Positions 22,956-32,447 of a stretch of DNA of 64,000 nt are shown one piece after another. The notes under the pieces were generated by a model. It saw nothing but the letters and a program-made list of their open reading frames with translations. It was not told the origin of the DNA and ran no database searches. Origin of the DNA: Puffinus mauretanicus (lineage: Eukaryota; Chordata; Aves; Procellariiformes; Procellariidae); contig JAJKFH010000246.1 in assembly GCA_023333565.1 (NCBI GenBank), forward strand, positions 248,001 to 312,000, in the 5' to 3' direction. The stretch's first letter is position 1. The number at the start of each line of letters is the position of its first letter. The position numbers and the translations under genes are program-made.

Positions 22956-24239
22956 GTAAGTTTTGCTGCTGTCAAAAGCTCTGTGCGTGTGTCATCTAAA
23001 ACACATGTCCTATCTTAATTCTGAAATGACTGATACAGCTTTTGGACTGCAGACAGGTTGCATCTTTGAAAGTCTCACTGCTCCAAAGCTTCAGTAGCTA
23101 TACTATTCCACAGCCTCAGTAAAAGGGGGAAAATACAGGTCACACAGGACTTTTTCAAAAAACATGCTTTTACCTTCTCCGCAGATAAGGTTCTGGGACA
23201 GTGAAAAAACAGTGCCAGCAAAAGGCTACCAGAAGTGAGCACGGCATGCTCATAAAAGCCCTTCCCCAGCTGATGAGTTGAAGTCCTACACACTAGTTGT
23301 CACCCCAGTGGCTGGCTGTGCCATGCAAACCTTTCCAAACTTGGCCAAAGCTACCAAAAGTCCCAGCTGCTCCCATAACAAGACTCGCCACTCTAGGAAT
23401 TGCAGAAGTCATTCCCAAAAGCAGAATTTGCCTCCTGGGCCACTGGAAAGACAACTTAAAGCTAATTTCCATTGTCTTTTCAGCCTAACAAACCTGAGGT
23501 CAGAGGAACAGTTTCACTAAAGCAAGTTGCCCACATATCCCCCCACCCCCTTGGCAGTTTTACAGAACATACAGAGCCCCTTGCCAACAGCAGCCAGGCT
23601 GCCCCATGCCAGTAAAAGTTTTTCATCAGCAGGAAAGAAAAAAAAAATCCAGAGTCAGAGGGGGAAAAAAAGTGTCTTATGTCCTGCAGTATTTCACTTC
23701 TGCATTCTACTAGAAAGATGATAATCCAGTCCTCATACACCTGTCGGTCTGGCACATGGCAAGTTATGCAGGACAGTGGTCATGAAGTCTGTGGCCTGTC
23801 CTTGGTGGAGGGAAGTTTTCACGATCTGGAGAGAAATCAGAGGCAGGAGAGGCCACATATATCCTGCTCCAGCTCATCAAAACCACAAAGGGACTGTTGG
23901 TGTGGCAGTTAGAGGATCACAGAAGACACAATCCCTTTACTAGCCTTATATTTTGTGCAGCCAATGGATTTAGAAGCTTTTCCCCTCATGTCTGCTTATT
24001 TGCAAAACTTGTACTCTGACAACACCACTGAGTGAGTTCATGAAGATCAGCGCTGCCTTGAGAGCACACGGAGGTGCTGGAGCACCCCATTTCAGAGCAC
24101 TGTGCTGATTGTTACACAGGACTTGCACAGACAAAATATGCAAACAAGTATATGTTAATCCAAAAAACCTCAAGCTCACAAGTTCATGCTACACAGCTCA
24201 GTTCATGAAACTGGCTGCTCAACTCAGTAGAGGAAAGAG
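22956..24239. other. unassigned stretch
   Basis: No feature is recognised. Another strong acceptor-like site (CATTGTCTTTTCAG at about 23481) is followed by an open frame but has no good donor. Confidence 0.3.
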
Positions 24240-25990
24240 CCTTTAAGGCCTGTTACAGGCCAGGACTAACTGAGGCTCTCAAAGCTGAGACAGCCCAGGC
24301 TGACCTGCCACAGAGCCCAGGGCAGCCATCCAGGCTCCCCACAGCACAGCACACCCAAGCCCTTGCCAAATCCTGTCACTGTCTGGACCCATTTCCCTAC
24401 CCCAGAGGGGAAGCTCAGGGAGGTACAAGGCAAGACTGCTCAGGGCAGTTAAGGCCTGCTGGTGTCCTCAGCCAGTGGCTGTCCACCACCACAGGGAGAT
24501 GTCCTGGGGAGGGGGAACTCAATGGCTTCTCCCGGGGATCCCTCCTGAGGTGAGCAGGAAGACAGAGGATTAACAGGGTGGGTGTAAGAAACTAGCAAAG
24601 CATCTTGCCTCTTCCCACTTCCCTCCTGTGGGCAGGGTCCGGCCCTGCATGACCTTGGTGTCCTCAGGCATGGAAGATCAGGGTGGTCAGGGCCACCTTG
24701 TATTCAAGGCAGCCAAGGCAGGCCCCTGCCCACTGGCAGGATGCGGCCAACAAGGCAGCCCAGGTCAGAGGCCCCAGCAGTCCTACCAGGGGAACCAGAT
24801 TGCTCACGAGCAATTTCGCCCTGGGGGTGCAAGAGGCAGGAGAAAGGTCTCAGCCAGCCCCAGGAGCCACTTGGCTGCTCCTAGAGGAGCTGATCCCTGA
24901 GCTGTGGCAGGGCAGAGGGAGGTACCACCCTATAACCCCAAGAGACCCAGACACCAGCACCAGGCATAAAGGCAGAGCGGCAGCTGGTAAGGAAGGGGTA
25001 CAAGGCGCACAGGCAACCCGTACTCACACGTTCTTAAGCTGCTCCTTGTAAGCATCCAGCAACTAAGCACAGCCTGCAAAGGTCTTCTCCTACTTCTTGA
25101 GGAAGTTGAGGCAGTACTGCCTGTAGGACCTGGAGAAAGACAGACCTGTTTCACAACAGGCATCTTTACTTGACATCCATTACCAGCACTTGTTCTAAGG
25201 GCCTGCCCCATAGATGTGTGTGGCCCCGACATATGTAGCCCTGTGCAAACATATGTGCAGGATAGCACCACCTTGCTGTGCAAGGATGCCTGTTGCCTGC
25301 AGCAGCACTCTCTGCTCATTGCAACCCCCAAGACAACGCAAAGTGAATAAATAAGGCATTACGGTTATAGAGCAAAGATCGCTCTACTGCATATCCAAAT
25401 GACATCTTGAACTATCCTCGAGAGCTAAGAAGCTATTGTCACTAAACAGTTGTTAAAAGCTGCTGGGGAGGCAGAGATATGACCTGCATTTAACTACAGC
25501 ACCCCTACGCCCTTCAAGCCTCAATCCAGCGGAAGTTTTAGGGTGCAGGAAGCACAGAACCCTGCACAGCTGCAACCTGATAACAGCCTCCTACACTACT
25601 TGCAAGTTAACCTAAAGCTACAGGCCAGCCCCAAACAATCCATGAGGGGAAACAAACCAAAAATAAGCACCCCACATACATCAGCCTCATAGATGAAGTC
25701 CAGCTCCCCCAGCAGCCAAGCAGGGGAAGCAGATCTGAGCAAGAAGCAACACCAGGTTCCGCCAAAGGTCCAACACACAAACAGCAAATACAGGCTGATG
25801 AAACTGAGACATCCAGGGAAGGACACCTAGCTTGAGCTGTACAAAGACCTACCCACAGCCAGGAAAAAAGGAAGAGCCCCTCAGATGGAGCTTAAATGGT
25901 GGTGGGGAGGACCCAGGTGAGGCTGCTCAGGGCAATTAGGGCCTGTAAGGACCCTCAGGCCCTGTAGGGCGGTTCCCCATTGCTACCTGA
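24240..25990. other. GC-richer block with internal similarity
   Basis: Base composition rises here compared with both flanks. A short sequence is present twice in direct orientation: CTGCTCAGGGCAGTTAAGGC near 24440 and a close variant CTGCTCAGGGCAATTAGGGC near 25923, each followed by GCCTG and a CCTCAG motif. The two copies flank about 1.5 kb. The block could be a low-copy repeat or a decayed gene. I do not recognise a family. Confidence 0.3.
25028..25129 (-). pseudogene. exon-shaped segment with two in-frame stops
   Basis: On the minus strand a 102-bp stretch begins after an acceptor-like TCTTTCTCCAG and ends at a donor-like CGT|GTGAGT. The frame set by those edges gives a coherent helical peptide, including YRQYCLNFLKK, then EKTFAGCA, then LLDAYKEQLKN, but it contains two TAG codons between those pieces. 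This is what an inactivated exon would look like, and it could also be chance. About 600 bp upstream on the same strand (25690-25744) another splice-flanked stretch reads AWLLGELDFIYEAD. I do not recognise a parent protein. Confidence 0.18.
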
Positions 25991-26989
25991 GAGCAGGTGG
26001 TCTCTGGAAGAAACAGAGTGAAATGAGACAATTAGTTTGGACAAAATGCTGAGTTTTTGGGGTACCTTCCCTGGCATTCCTTGCATAGTTCTGGGAGAGA
26101 CAGCTAGCTCCCAAGGCATCTTCCCTCCTCAAACAGTCAGGGAGGAGATCTTCCAAAGTGAAGAGAGTTAGTTCAATGCCCTGAGTTAGGGAGGAGAGAT
26201 GAGAATTGAAGGTCCTGATCTTGATTTGAAGGGTTTTGTTTAAATCCCTGTCCAATCAGTCTACAAAGTAAAAAAGCACTAACAAAGCAAGGTGACAGAC
26301 ATGACACTCTGTAGCATTATGAAATATCTATCCCTCTCCCTTAGAAATATGTTAGAAGTCACTTTTACATTCAGGCTTCTTGCTCTCGGAAACATCAGTT
26401 CCCAGGTATGAAGGCATTATGTGGCACCCACCAAGCTGAGCAGCCCTTGAAATAGGGGAGGCGACAGCCTGGCTGGGACTGGGGTAACTGGTGCAGCACA
26501 GGGCACCGAGACCTGGTCGTTTCAGTAGAGCCAACTGGTATGTTTGTTCATCATTGTTTCCTTCTAGTTTCCATTTATTTTGGTTTTGTCTGTCTGGTTG
26601 TAATTGTTGCTTTATTAGCATTTGTTGGATGTTTGTTTTGATTTCTCTTGAAATGTTTTCAAACTTGAGGGTCTCTATGTGCTTCCCACGTGGTGACGTC
26701 CAGCGAGCAGGAGCGCAACTGTTCCGTGTGTGTGTGTGTGTGCGTCCTCAGAAAGGGCATGGCCGAGCTCCCTTGGCGAGGGCCAGGCTGAGCCATTCAG
26801 TGTCCCCCCTGCCAGGGAGCAGCAGATCACATAGGTGAGCACAAACCGTCCCCCCCACCCATGATCACCGTGCTGTGGCAGACCCACGGGTGGGTAGTGC
26901 TGACTGGTCAGTTCAAGGCACCCACAAGTGGGGATTTGGCCACAGCACAGTAATTCCTGCTCTTAAAATACGTATCCCCAGCTGGTGGG
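25991..26989. other. unassigned stretch with TG microsatellite
   Basis: There are no genes. A (TG)8 run lies at 26727-26742. Composition rises gradually toward the CpG island. Confidence 0.4.
26727..26742. repeat. (TG)8 microsatellite
   Basis: Eight uninterrupted TG units, short enough to be fairly stable. Confidence 0.9.
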
Positions 26990-27289
26990 GGGTCCCATCA
27001 CACAGCTTCCTCACAGGACTGTGCTCTGCCCACACTCCTGCTCCTTGAGGGCGCGGGACAGCGGCACTGCCTCTTGTCTGGAAGTTGTTCCTCATGAGAT
27101 GTTGGTTAGAGGAGCAGTTGGGTTCCCAGCACGGAGGGTTCTGGGGGACTCTGGATTTCCTCCTGCCGCCAGCAGGTTTGAGGCAGCCACGACAGGTGGC
27201 AACGCGTGTTTCTGTCGGCTTTATAGACGTGTGGGCTGTGGGGCGTCATTTCAGGGGTACTTTGCGTTTTCCTCACAGGTCAATTTTTG

Positions 27290-27870
27290 AGCCTTCCCCA
27301 CCCCCCGCGGCCGCGGCCTTCATGCACGACCGTGTGTCACCTGCCCGTGCGCTGCGGCAGAGCCCTGCCCCGCACCGGGGTGATCTCCTTGCCGGCGGTA
27401 CAGACCCTCGCCCAGCGCCTGCGCCCCCTCCGCGAACCTGCACCGCTTGTCCTCGCGGAGCTGAGGCACCGGTTATCACCACCGCGGCTGCCGGCCCCCC
27501 GCACCCGCGGCAGGGGTTTTTGGGCGGTGCTTGGAGAGGCCCCCCGGTGCCTCGCCGGTGTCACGTCTCACAAGCGCGGGGGAGCGGAGCCCCCGGCGCG
27601 GGGGGTCGGCAGGCGGCGCGGGGCTGGCCAGGCGGGGGGCGGCGGCGGCGCGGGGCCGGGGCCGGGGCCTCTGTGAGGCGTCCGCAGCGCGCGCGGTGCC
27701 GCCGGCCGAGCTCTCGCTCCGCCCCGTGGGGAGCCCAGGGCAGGGGAGCTCGGGGCAGCTGCCCCCCAGGAGGTGGGGGCGGGGGTGCTGCCGCCTGACC
27801 GAGCTGCGTTTCCGGGGCTCCCGGGGAAGGGGCAGAGCCGCCCTTGCCGCAGCCGGGCAGGGTTTGGGGT
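27290..27870. promoter_or_regulatory. CpG-island-like block 1
   Basis: The block is strongly GC-rich with dense CpG, a NotI-type GCGGCCGC at 27307-27314, and several GC-box-like stretches (for example near 27620-27660, CTCCGCCCC near 27716, and GGTGGGGGCGGGGG near 27772). It has no TATA box. Such blocks in birds usually mark promoters. No first exon with a convincing start codon is seen on either strand, so any transcript starting here may be non-coding. The long frames on both strands are due to the lack of AT-rich stop codons. Confidence 0.5.
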
Positions 27871-27897
27871 CGGTGACGGGGCTGAGTTGAGCGTTCT

Positions 27898-28380
27898 GGG
27901 GCTCAAGACCAGGCACATGCAGCTGGTTTTAGGGTCAGGAACACGGGCTTAAGTTCTGCATTTTCAAGTACTCAGAGACTCAGTTTTCCCTGCGTTTTCC
28001 AGACCTGGACACGAGCTCGGGGGGGCTGTTTCGGGGCACAAACCCCAGCTCATTTGACTTCAGGAAGGGCAGGCAAGTCACCGGCTTTGGGCCTCAAAGG
28101 GAGACACGTGTCCTTAGGCGTCAAGACCTGGCCCACGTGGCTGGTTTTGGGGCTCAGAAATGGAGACAAAGTCCTGTGTGAGACTAAAAGTCCTGCGTTT
28201 TCCAGACTTGAAAACAGGCTCATGGGGCCAGTTTGGGCTGGAAAACAGAGCCCAAGTCCTGCGGTTTTGGGGCTGGGAAACAGGCTCCTGGGGCGGGGCT
28301 GGGGGATTGCGGCAGAGACCGAGTCCCGCCTGTTTGGGCTCAGAAACGGAGCCCAGGTCGGCTGTTTCTGTGCAGGGGGG
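27898..28380. repeat. degenerate minisatellite
   Basis: A loose unit of about 30-35 bp recurs many times: a GTTTTGGGGCTC or GTTTTCCAGAC opening, then a GAAAACAGG or GAAACGGAG core, then CCCAAGTCCTGCG or similar. There is also a higher-order repeat: the CTCAAGACCAGGCACATGC block at about 27902 recurs as GTCAAGACCTGGCCCACGTG at about 28119, some 217 bp later, and both continue into the same following units. The copies are diverged, so the array is old. It separates the two CpG-rich blocks. Confidence 0.65.
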
Positions 28381-28504
28381 CGGGAGGGCGCTGGGTTCCG
28401 GGCAGGCGGGGGGTGGGCAGGGTGCGTGGAGCCCCGCCAGAGGTGCGGGTCTGGTCATGTTGGTCCCCGAAGCTTGGGAGGCTGGCGTGCGCCAGGCTGA
28501 GCTC

Positions 28505-28985
28505 AACGTCTGAGAGAGTCTCTGGGGGAAAAGGCACTCCTCACACCGTCCTCCTGTGTCCAACTCTTTATTCGGGGTGTTTACGACAGCCAGAATAGTC
28601 ATTAACTCATTAGTCCATATTTAGACAATGTACAATTACAACAGTTCATATTCTTATGACAGTGATTGATTGACGACCTTGTCAAAGCCCACACTGCTAT
28701 AATGAGCAGAAGCTGTAATTGGCTTAAGGATGGGCAGGGCTGTCCCTAGCCAGGAGCAGGGCAGGCGGCAGCATCGTCCTTGGTGCAGGCAGCCCGGCTT
28801 CTTCCTCAGGGATCCACTCAGCCCTGGGCAGGTCTTCGATTTCACGTTACGCTTATACAATACTTTCTGTATTTATTAACTACTTATTGAGTGTTTAATA
28901 ATCTGACAATATTTGTAAACTAATAATTCATTATTATTTAAATACTTGTAAGTTGATTATTCAGCACTCAATATTAAACTATGAT
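28505..28985 (-). mobile_element. possible LTR-like segment, antisense
   Basis: This AT-rich piece interrupts the GC-rich island. On the minus strand it has an AATAAA signal (28568-28573 on the plus strand as TTTATT) followed by a GTTGGACAC/GGTGTG-rich tail, the arrangement expected at an R/U5 end. An AT-rich, ATTA-dense section lies at 28860-28985. No terminal TG...CA pair, target duplication or primer-binding site could be fixed. It may instead be a plain polyadenylation region of a minus-strand transcript. Confidence 0.25.
28660..28765. repeat. diverged direct duplication, copy 1
   Basis: The run CAGTGATTGATTGACGACC, then TTGTCAA, then TGAGCAGAAGCTG and GGCAGG blocks, recurs in the same order at about 28999-29110 as CAGCGATTGATTTACAGCC, TGTCAAGAGC, TGAGCAGGAGCTG and GGCAGG. 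Identity is roughly two thirds by eye. The second copy is much more GC-rich, so the copies have evolved in different compositional settings. Confidence 0.6.
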
Positions 28986-28998
28986 ACTTATAATCAAG

Positions 28999-29110
28999 CG
29001 ATGGCAGCGATTGATTTACAGCCGTGTCAAGAGCCCCCCTGGCGCTGCAGTGAGCAGGAGCTGCGCTCCCACCCCCATGACGGGGGCAGGAGCCAGGCAG
29101 GATCAGGCAG
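28999..29110. repeat. diverged direct duplication, copy 2
   Basis: This is the partner of 28660-28765, about 340 bp downstream in the same orientation. It lies at the start of the second CpG-rich block. Confidence 0.6.
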
Positions 29111-30230
29111 CGCCCCGGCACTCGCCTGGCACAGGCCCTTCCCCTCGGCATCGGGCAGGGGGTGGCCTCAGGGGAGCAAGAGCAGCTCCCAAGGTTCATC
29201 CTTGTGGGTTCATCCCCAGGGAGTCGGGCCCCAGGCGCTGCTCTGGCGCAGCTGCGGGTCCCTCCGGCTCTCGCTCCTGCCAGCGGCCACGCCACAGCCC
29301 GGTGCCCAGCACCAGCCCCTTCGGCTCAGCCCGGGGTCACTTCCCCGACGAGGAGCCCATGACGGGGTAGAGCCTGGCGAGGCAGCGGGGCAGCAATGGG
29401 TCACGGTTTCACTTGCCCAGGGGGCCGGGACGAAGCCACCTGCGTGGCCGGGACCCACCTCAGAGATCCTCTGGGCTCAGCACTGGGCGGGCGGCGGCGA
29501 GGCGGCTTCAGGGAGCGAGCGGAGGCTTCGTCGATGGAGTCAGGCCCCGAGCGCGGCCCCGGTGCAGCCGCGGGTCTGGGTCTGGCCCGAGCTCCGCCTG
29601 GCGCCCGGTTCCCTGCAGGCAGTTTCCGTCGCGGGCAGAACAGCTTCACCCCGCGGGGGATCAGCTGACTCCCAATTAACAACTGCAGTTACTAATGCGC
29701 ACCGTACGAGGCACGGACGGACGTTAAACCGACGCCCTTCGCCCCTCCCCCGGACCCGCTCCCCAGCCCGGGCTCTGCCGCCGGGCAGCGCGGGGTGCGC
29801 GCACACGCACCGGGCTCGCTCAGCGCGCGGGGTCCGCGCTGCGGCCCCTCCCCCCTCACGCGCTCCCGCCCGGGCCTCCCGCCCCTCCTCGCGCACGTTT
29901 TCCCGGGGCGCCCCCAGCGCGGCCGAGGGGCCCGGCCCGGGGCCGCCCCCGCACCCGCCAGCAGCAGCGCCACCAGGCGAAGGCGCTGCAGGCCGGGAAC
30001 GGCCGGGGGGCTCCCGGGGCCAGCGCTGCCCCTCCGGGCGGCCGGGGGGACGCCGGCCCCGGCCCCGGCCGCTCCTCAGCGCCCGCCAGAGCAGACGGAA
30101 ACCCCCGGCGGCGGCGCGAGCTGCTCCCCGCCCAGGCCCAACGGCCACGCCGGCCCCACCCCGGCACCTCCGGCCCCGCTCCCGGCGGCGCCGCCTGCGG
30201 CAGTGGCGGGTCTGCGCTGCCCTCCCTTGC
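29030..30230. promoter_or_regulatory. CpG-island-like block 2
   Basis: This is the longest and most CpG-dense part of the window, densest at about 29700-30210, with many GC-box cores. There is no TATA box. On the minus strand near 29973 a short frame reads LRLVALLLAGAGAAP, resembling a signal peptide, but it has no in-frame ATG after the TGA at 30076-30078. The block could be a bidirectional promoter. Its long open frames on both strands overlap each other and are low-complexity Pro/Ala/Gly/Arg, the usual chance product of GC-rich DNA. Confidence 0.5.
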
Positions 30231-31754
30231 CTTGCTCATGGGTGCGGTGGCCTAGTGCTGGGTGCTTGAGCTGGGGCAGCTGGAGGAGGGAGCTCTTGGC
30301 TGGGAGCAGGGCGCTGGCTGGAGGAACAGGAGCTGCTGGGGCCTGGTGTGCCTTGCAGGGTGCTGCTGCTGCTGCTCCTGGCGTGGTGGCTGGGCAGCCC
30401 CAGACTCAGTGCTGGCTGCATGGCGCTGGCTGTGCCCTGTGCGATGGGACCACAGTGGGGCTGGTCACAGTGAGCACCAGAAGGGTGTGGCAGTGCCCCA
30501 GGCAGAGCTACAGATGAGCAGGGGATGCTGGTGGCCATGGGCCTACCTTGGGGTGGTCCCTGCCTTGACCCTCCACATCGGTTGGTGTGATGCTCTGGGG
30601 ATGCCACCATCTTCTGCTGGAGCATGGTGTGGCTTACCCTTGTGCAGCCAAAATAGCTTTAAGAACCAGCTCACCATGACAAGTTACTTTTGCCCTTAAG
30701 TCACCCATGAATCCTGGGGAAATGACAGTAATTGGCCAGACCTGGAGTGGAGAAGAGCTGTAGCTCAGATCCTGAGGCCCTGGCTGGAGAAACATGGGAA
30801 TGAACAGCAAAACCACCAGTCTCCTCTAAAGAAACAAAATATGCAGGAATAGGAGTGGTGTGTTTGATTTTTATAGGTACTATTGCCCTTACCAGTGTGA
30901 CTTTCCAGTATTGTTGAAAGTAAGATGATTAGCAAAGCGAGAAGGAATAGCAATAACTCTGTGAGTTGAAGTTAATCTGTTACTTCTCAGCTTTTCAGTT
31001 TGCAGTTTCAAGTTTAACAAACTTAAAAGTTGACTTAAACTAAGACTTCTTGGGTAGTGTAAGATATTGGTGCATCCATCAGCATAATGTAGAAACTTTA
31101 GGGAGGTGCAGGCTGTAAGGAATGCTATTCAAATCACTACTGAAATACAGGATGAAGCGCTACAGCATTTTTACAGGTATATTTAAGAGGGAGAAGCTGA
31201 ATAGGTAAGTAGAATACATCAAAGCTCCTGTACAAATACTAATTAGTAATGATGGCCTCCTGCAGAGGCTAATCACAAAAATGAGAACCAGATAATAGCC
31301 CAGGAAGTCCAGTTAAAAAGTAGAAAAAGACTGCAAGTTCAAGAAACTAATTTTTATTTGGAAAAAAAAAAATCCCAAAACCTACTATAAAACAAAAGGA
31401 ACAAGAGATGGCTGTCCAAATCATGAAGCAAATGAAGACACTGACAAAGAGTTCATACTTCAAGGATAGATAGTCCTACAAGGTGATTCCATAAATCTCC
31501 ATCAACTGCTAGGAAAGTACTCCAAAACCAAGCACCTTCATGGCCTTGGTGGAGCTCTCTGGTTTGTTGTACAGTGTAATCGTCTACAAGACAACAGCTT
31601 AAAGAAGCAGCTGAACCTAGTGCTGGAGCTATTGATTTAAGTCATGTTCTTTCAAGCAAGTGTGTGTAAGTATAGGAGAAATCCTAGAGGGGAGAATAAT
31701 AAATAGTAAAATGTTGATTCTTCCAGAGTGGAAGTAACATTGAAGGAAAATGGT
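30231..31754. other. unassigned stretch
   Basis: Composition falls back from GC-rich to AT-rich over about 600 bp. A short CTG run lies near 30361-30375. No gene or repeat is recognised. Confidence 0.4.
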
Positions 31755-31893
31755 TGTTGTGGCTTAACCCTGGCCAGCAGCTCAGCCCCACACAGCTGTT
31801 TGCTCAGAATTGGAAGGATAACAGTGAGAAAACTTGTGGCTTGAGATAAAGACAGTTTAATAGGTAAAACAAAAGCTATACATGCAAGCAAAG
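31755..31893 (-). mobile_element. partial ERV LTR, R/U5 only, antisense
   Basis: Read on the minus strand this 139-bp piece matches the last about 156 bp of the LTR at 5140-5723: CTTTGCTTGCATG, TTACCTATTAAACTGTCTTT, the AGTTTTCTCACT block, and the end GGGTTAAGCCACAACA. The U3 is missing. It abuts the 3' end of the next LTR with no gap. It is of the type I R/U5 class, unlike its neighbour. Confidence 0.8.
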
Positions 31894-32447
31894 TGGTGTG
31901 ATTTTAACCCCAGCCAGCAACTAAACACCACGCAGCCGCTTGCTTACCCCCAGCTCTGGTAGGATGGGGGAGAGAATCGGGAGGGCACAAGTGGGAAAAC
32001 TTCCGGGTTGAGATAAAAACAGTTTAATAACTGAAATAAAACGAAGTAGAACAGTAAAATAACAATGATAACAACAACAATAACAGAACATAGAAAGCAG
32101 GCGATGCACAATGCAACTGCTCACCACCTGCCAACCAATGCCCAGCCTGTCCTGAGCCATGAGAGCCCCCCTAGTTTTTATACTGAGCATGATGTCACAT
32201 GGGGTATCCCTTTGGTCAGTTGGGGTCAGCTGTCCCAGCTGTGTCCTCTCCCAGCTTCTTGTGCACCCCCAGCCTACTCGCTGGTGGGGTGGGGTGAGAA
32301 GCAGAAAAGGCCTTGACTCTGTAAGCACTGCTCAGCGTTAGCTAAAATGTCCCTGTGTTATCAACACTGTTTTCAGCACAAATCCAAAATATAGCCCCAT
32401 ACAAGCTACTATGAAGAAAATTAACTCTATCCTGGCCAAAACCAATA
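31894..32447 (-). mobile_element. ERV LTR (type I U3, type II R/U5), antisense
   Basis: This is a nearly complete 554-bp LTR on the minus strand. Its U3 shares a block with the LTR at 5140: about 76 of 77 bases are identical between 32241-32316 and the reverse complement of 5268-5344. U3 has a TATA box (minus strand TATAAAAA, 32175-32182) and a decayed CRE, TGACATCA. From there on it instead resembles the solo LTR at 9890, including GGTGGTGAGCAGTTGCATT and the AT-rich run before TTATTAAACTG. The expected TG at its start is TA (32446-32447). No target duplication is found and no primer-binding site follows, so it is a solo or rearranged copy. Confidence 0.85.

Noticed and set aside
27085..27798. 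237-codon plus-strand open frame
   Set aside because: Same cause: GC-rich island, competing frames on both strands, no recognisable domain.
29540..30148. 202-codon minus-strand open frame
   Set aside because: Low-complexity Arg/Gly/Pro peptide in the CpG island that overlaps several equally long frames.
28953..30269. 438-codon plus-strand open frame
   Set aside because: It spans the CpG-dense block where stops are rare, overlaps long frames on the other strand, is low-complexity Pro/Ala/Gly/Arg, and crosses an AT-rich segment at its start without any domain.
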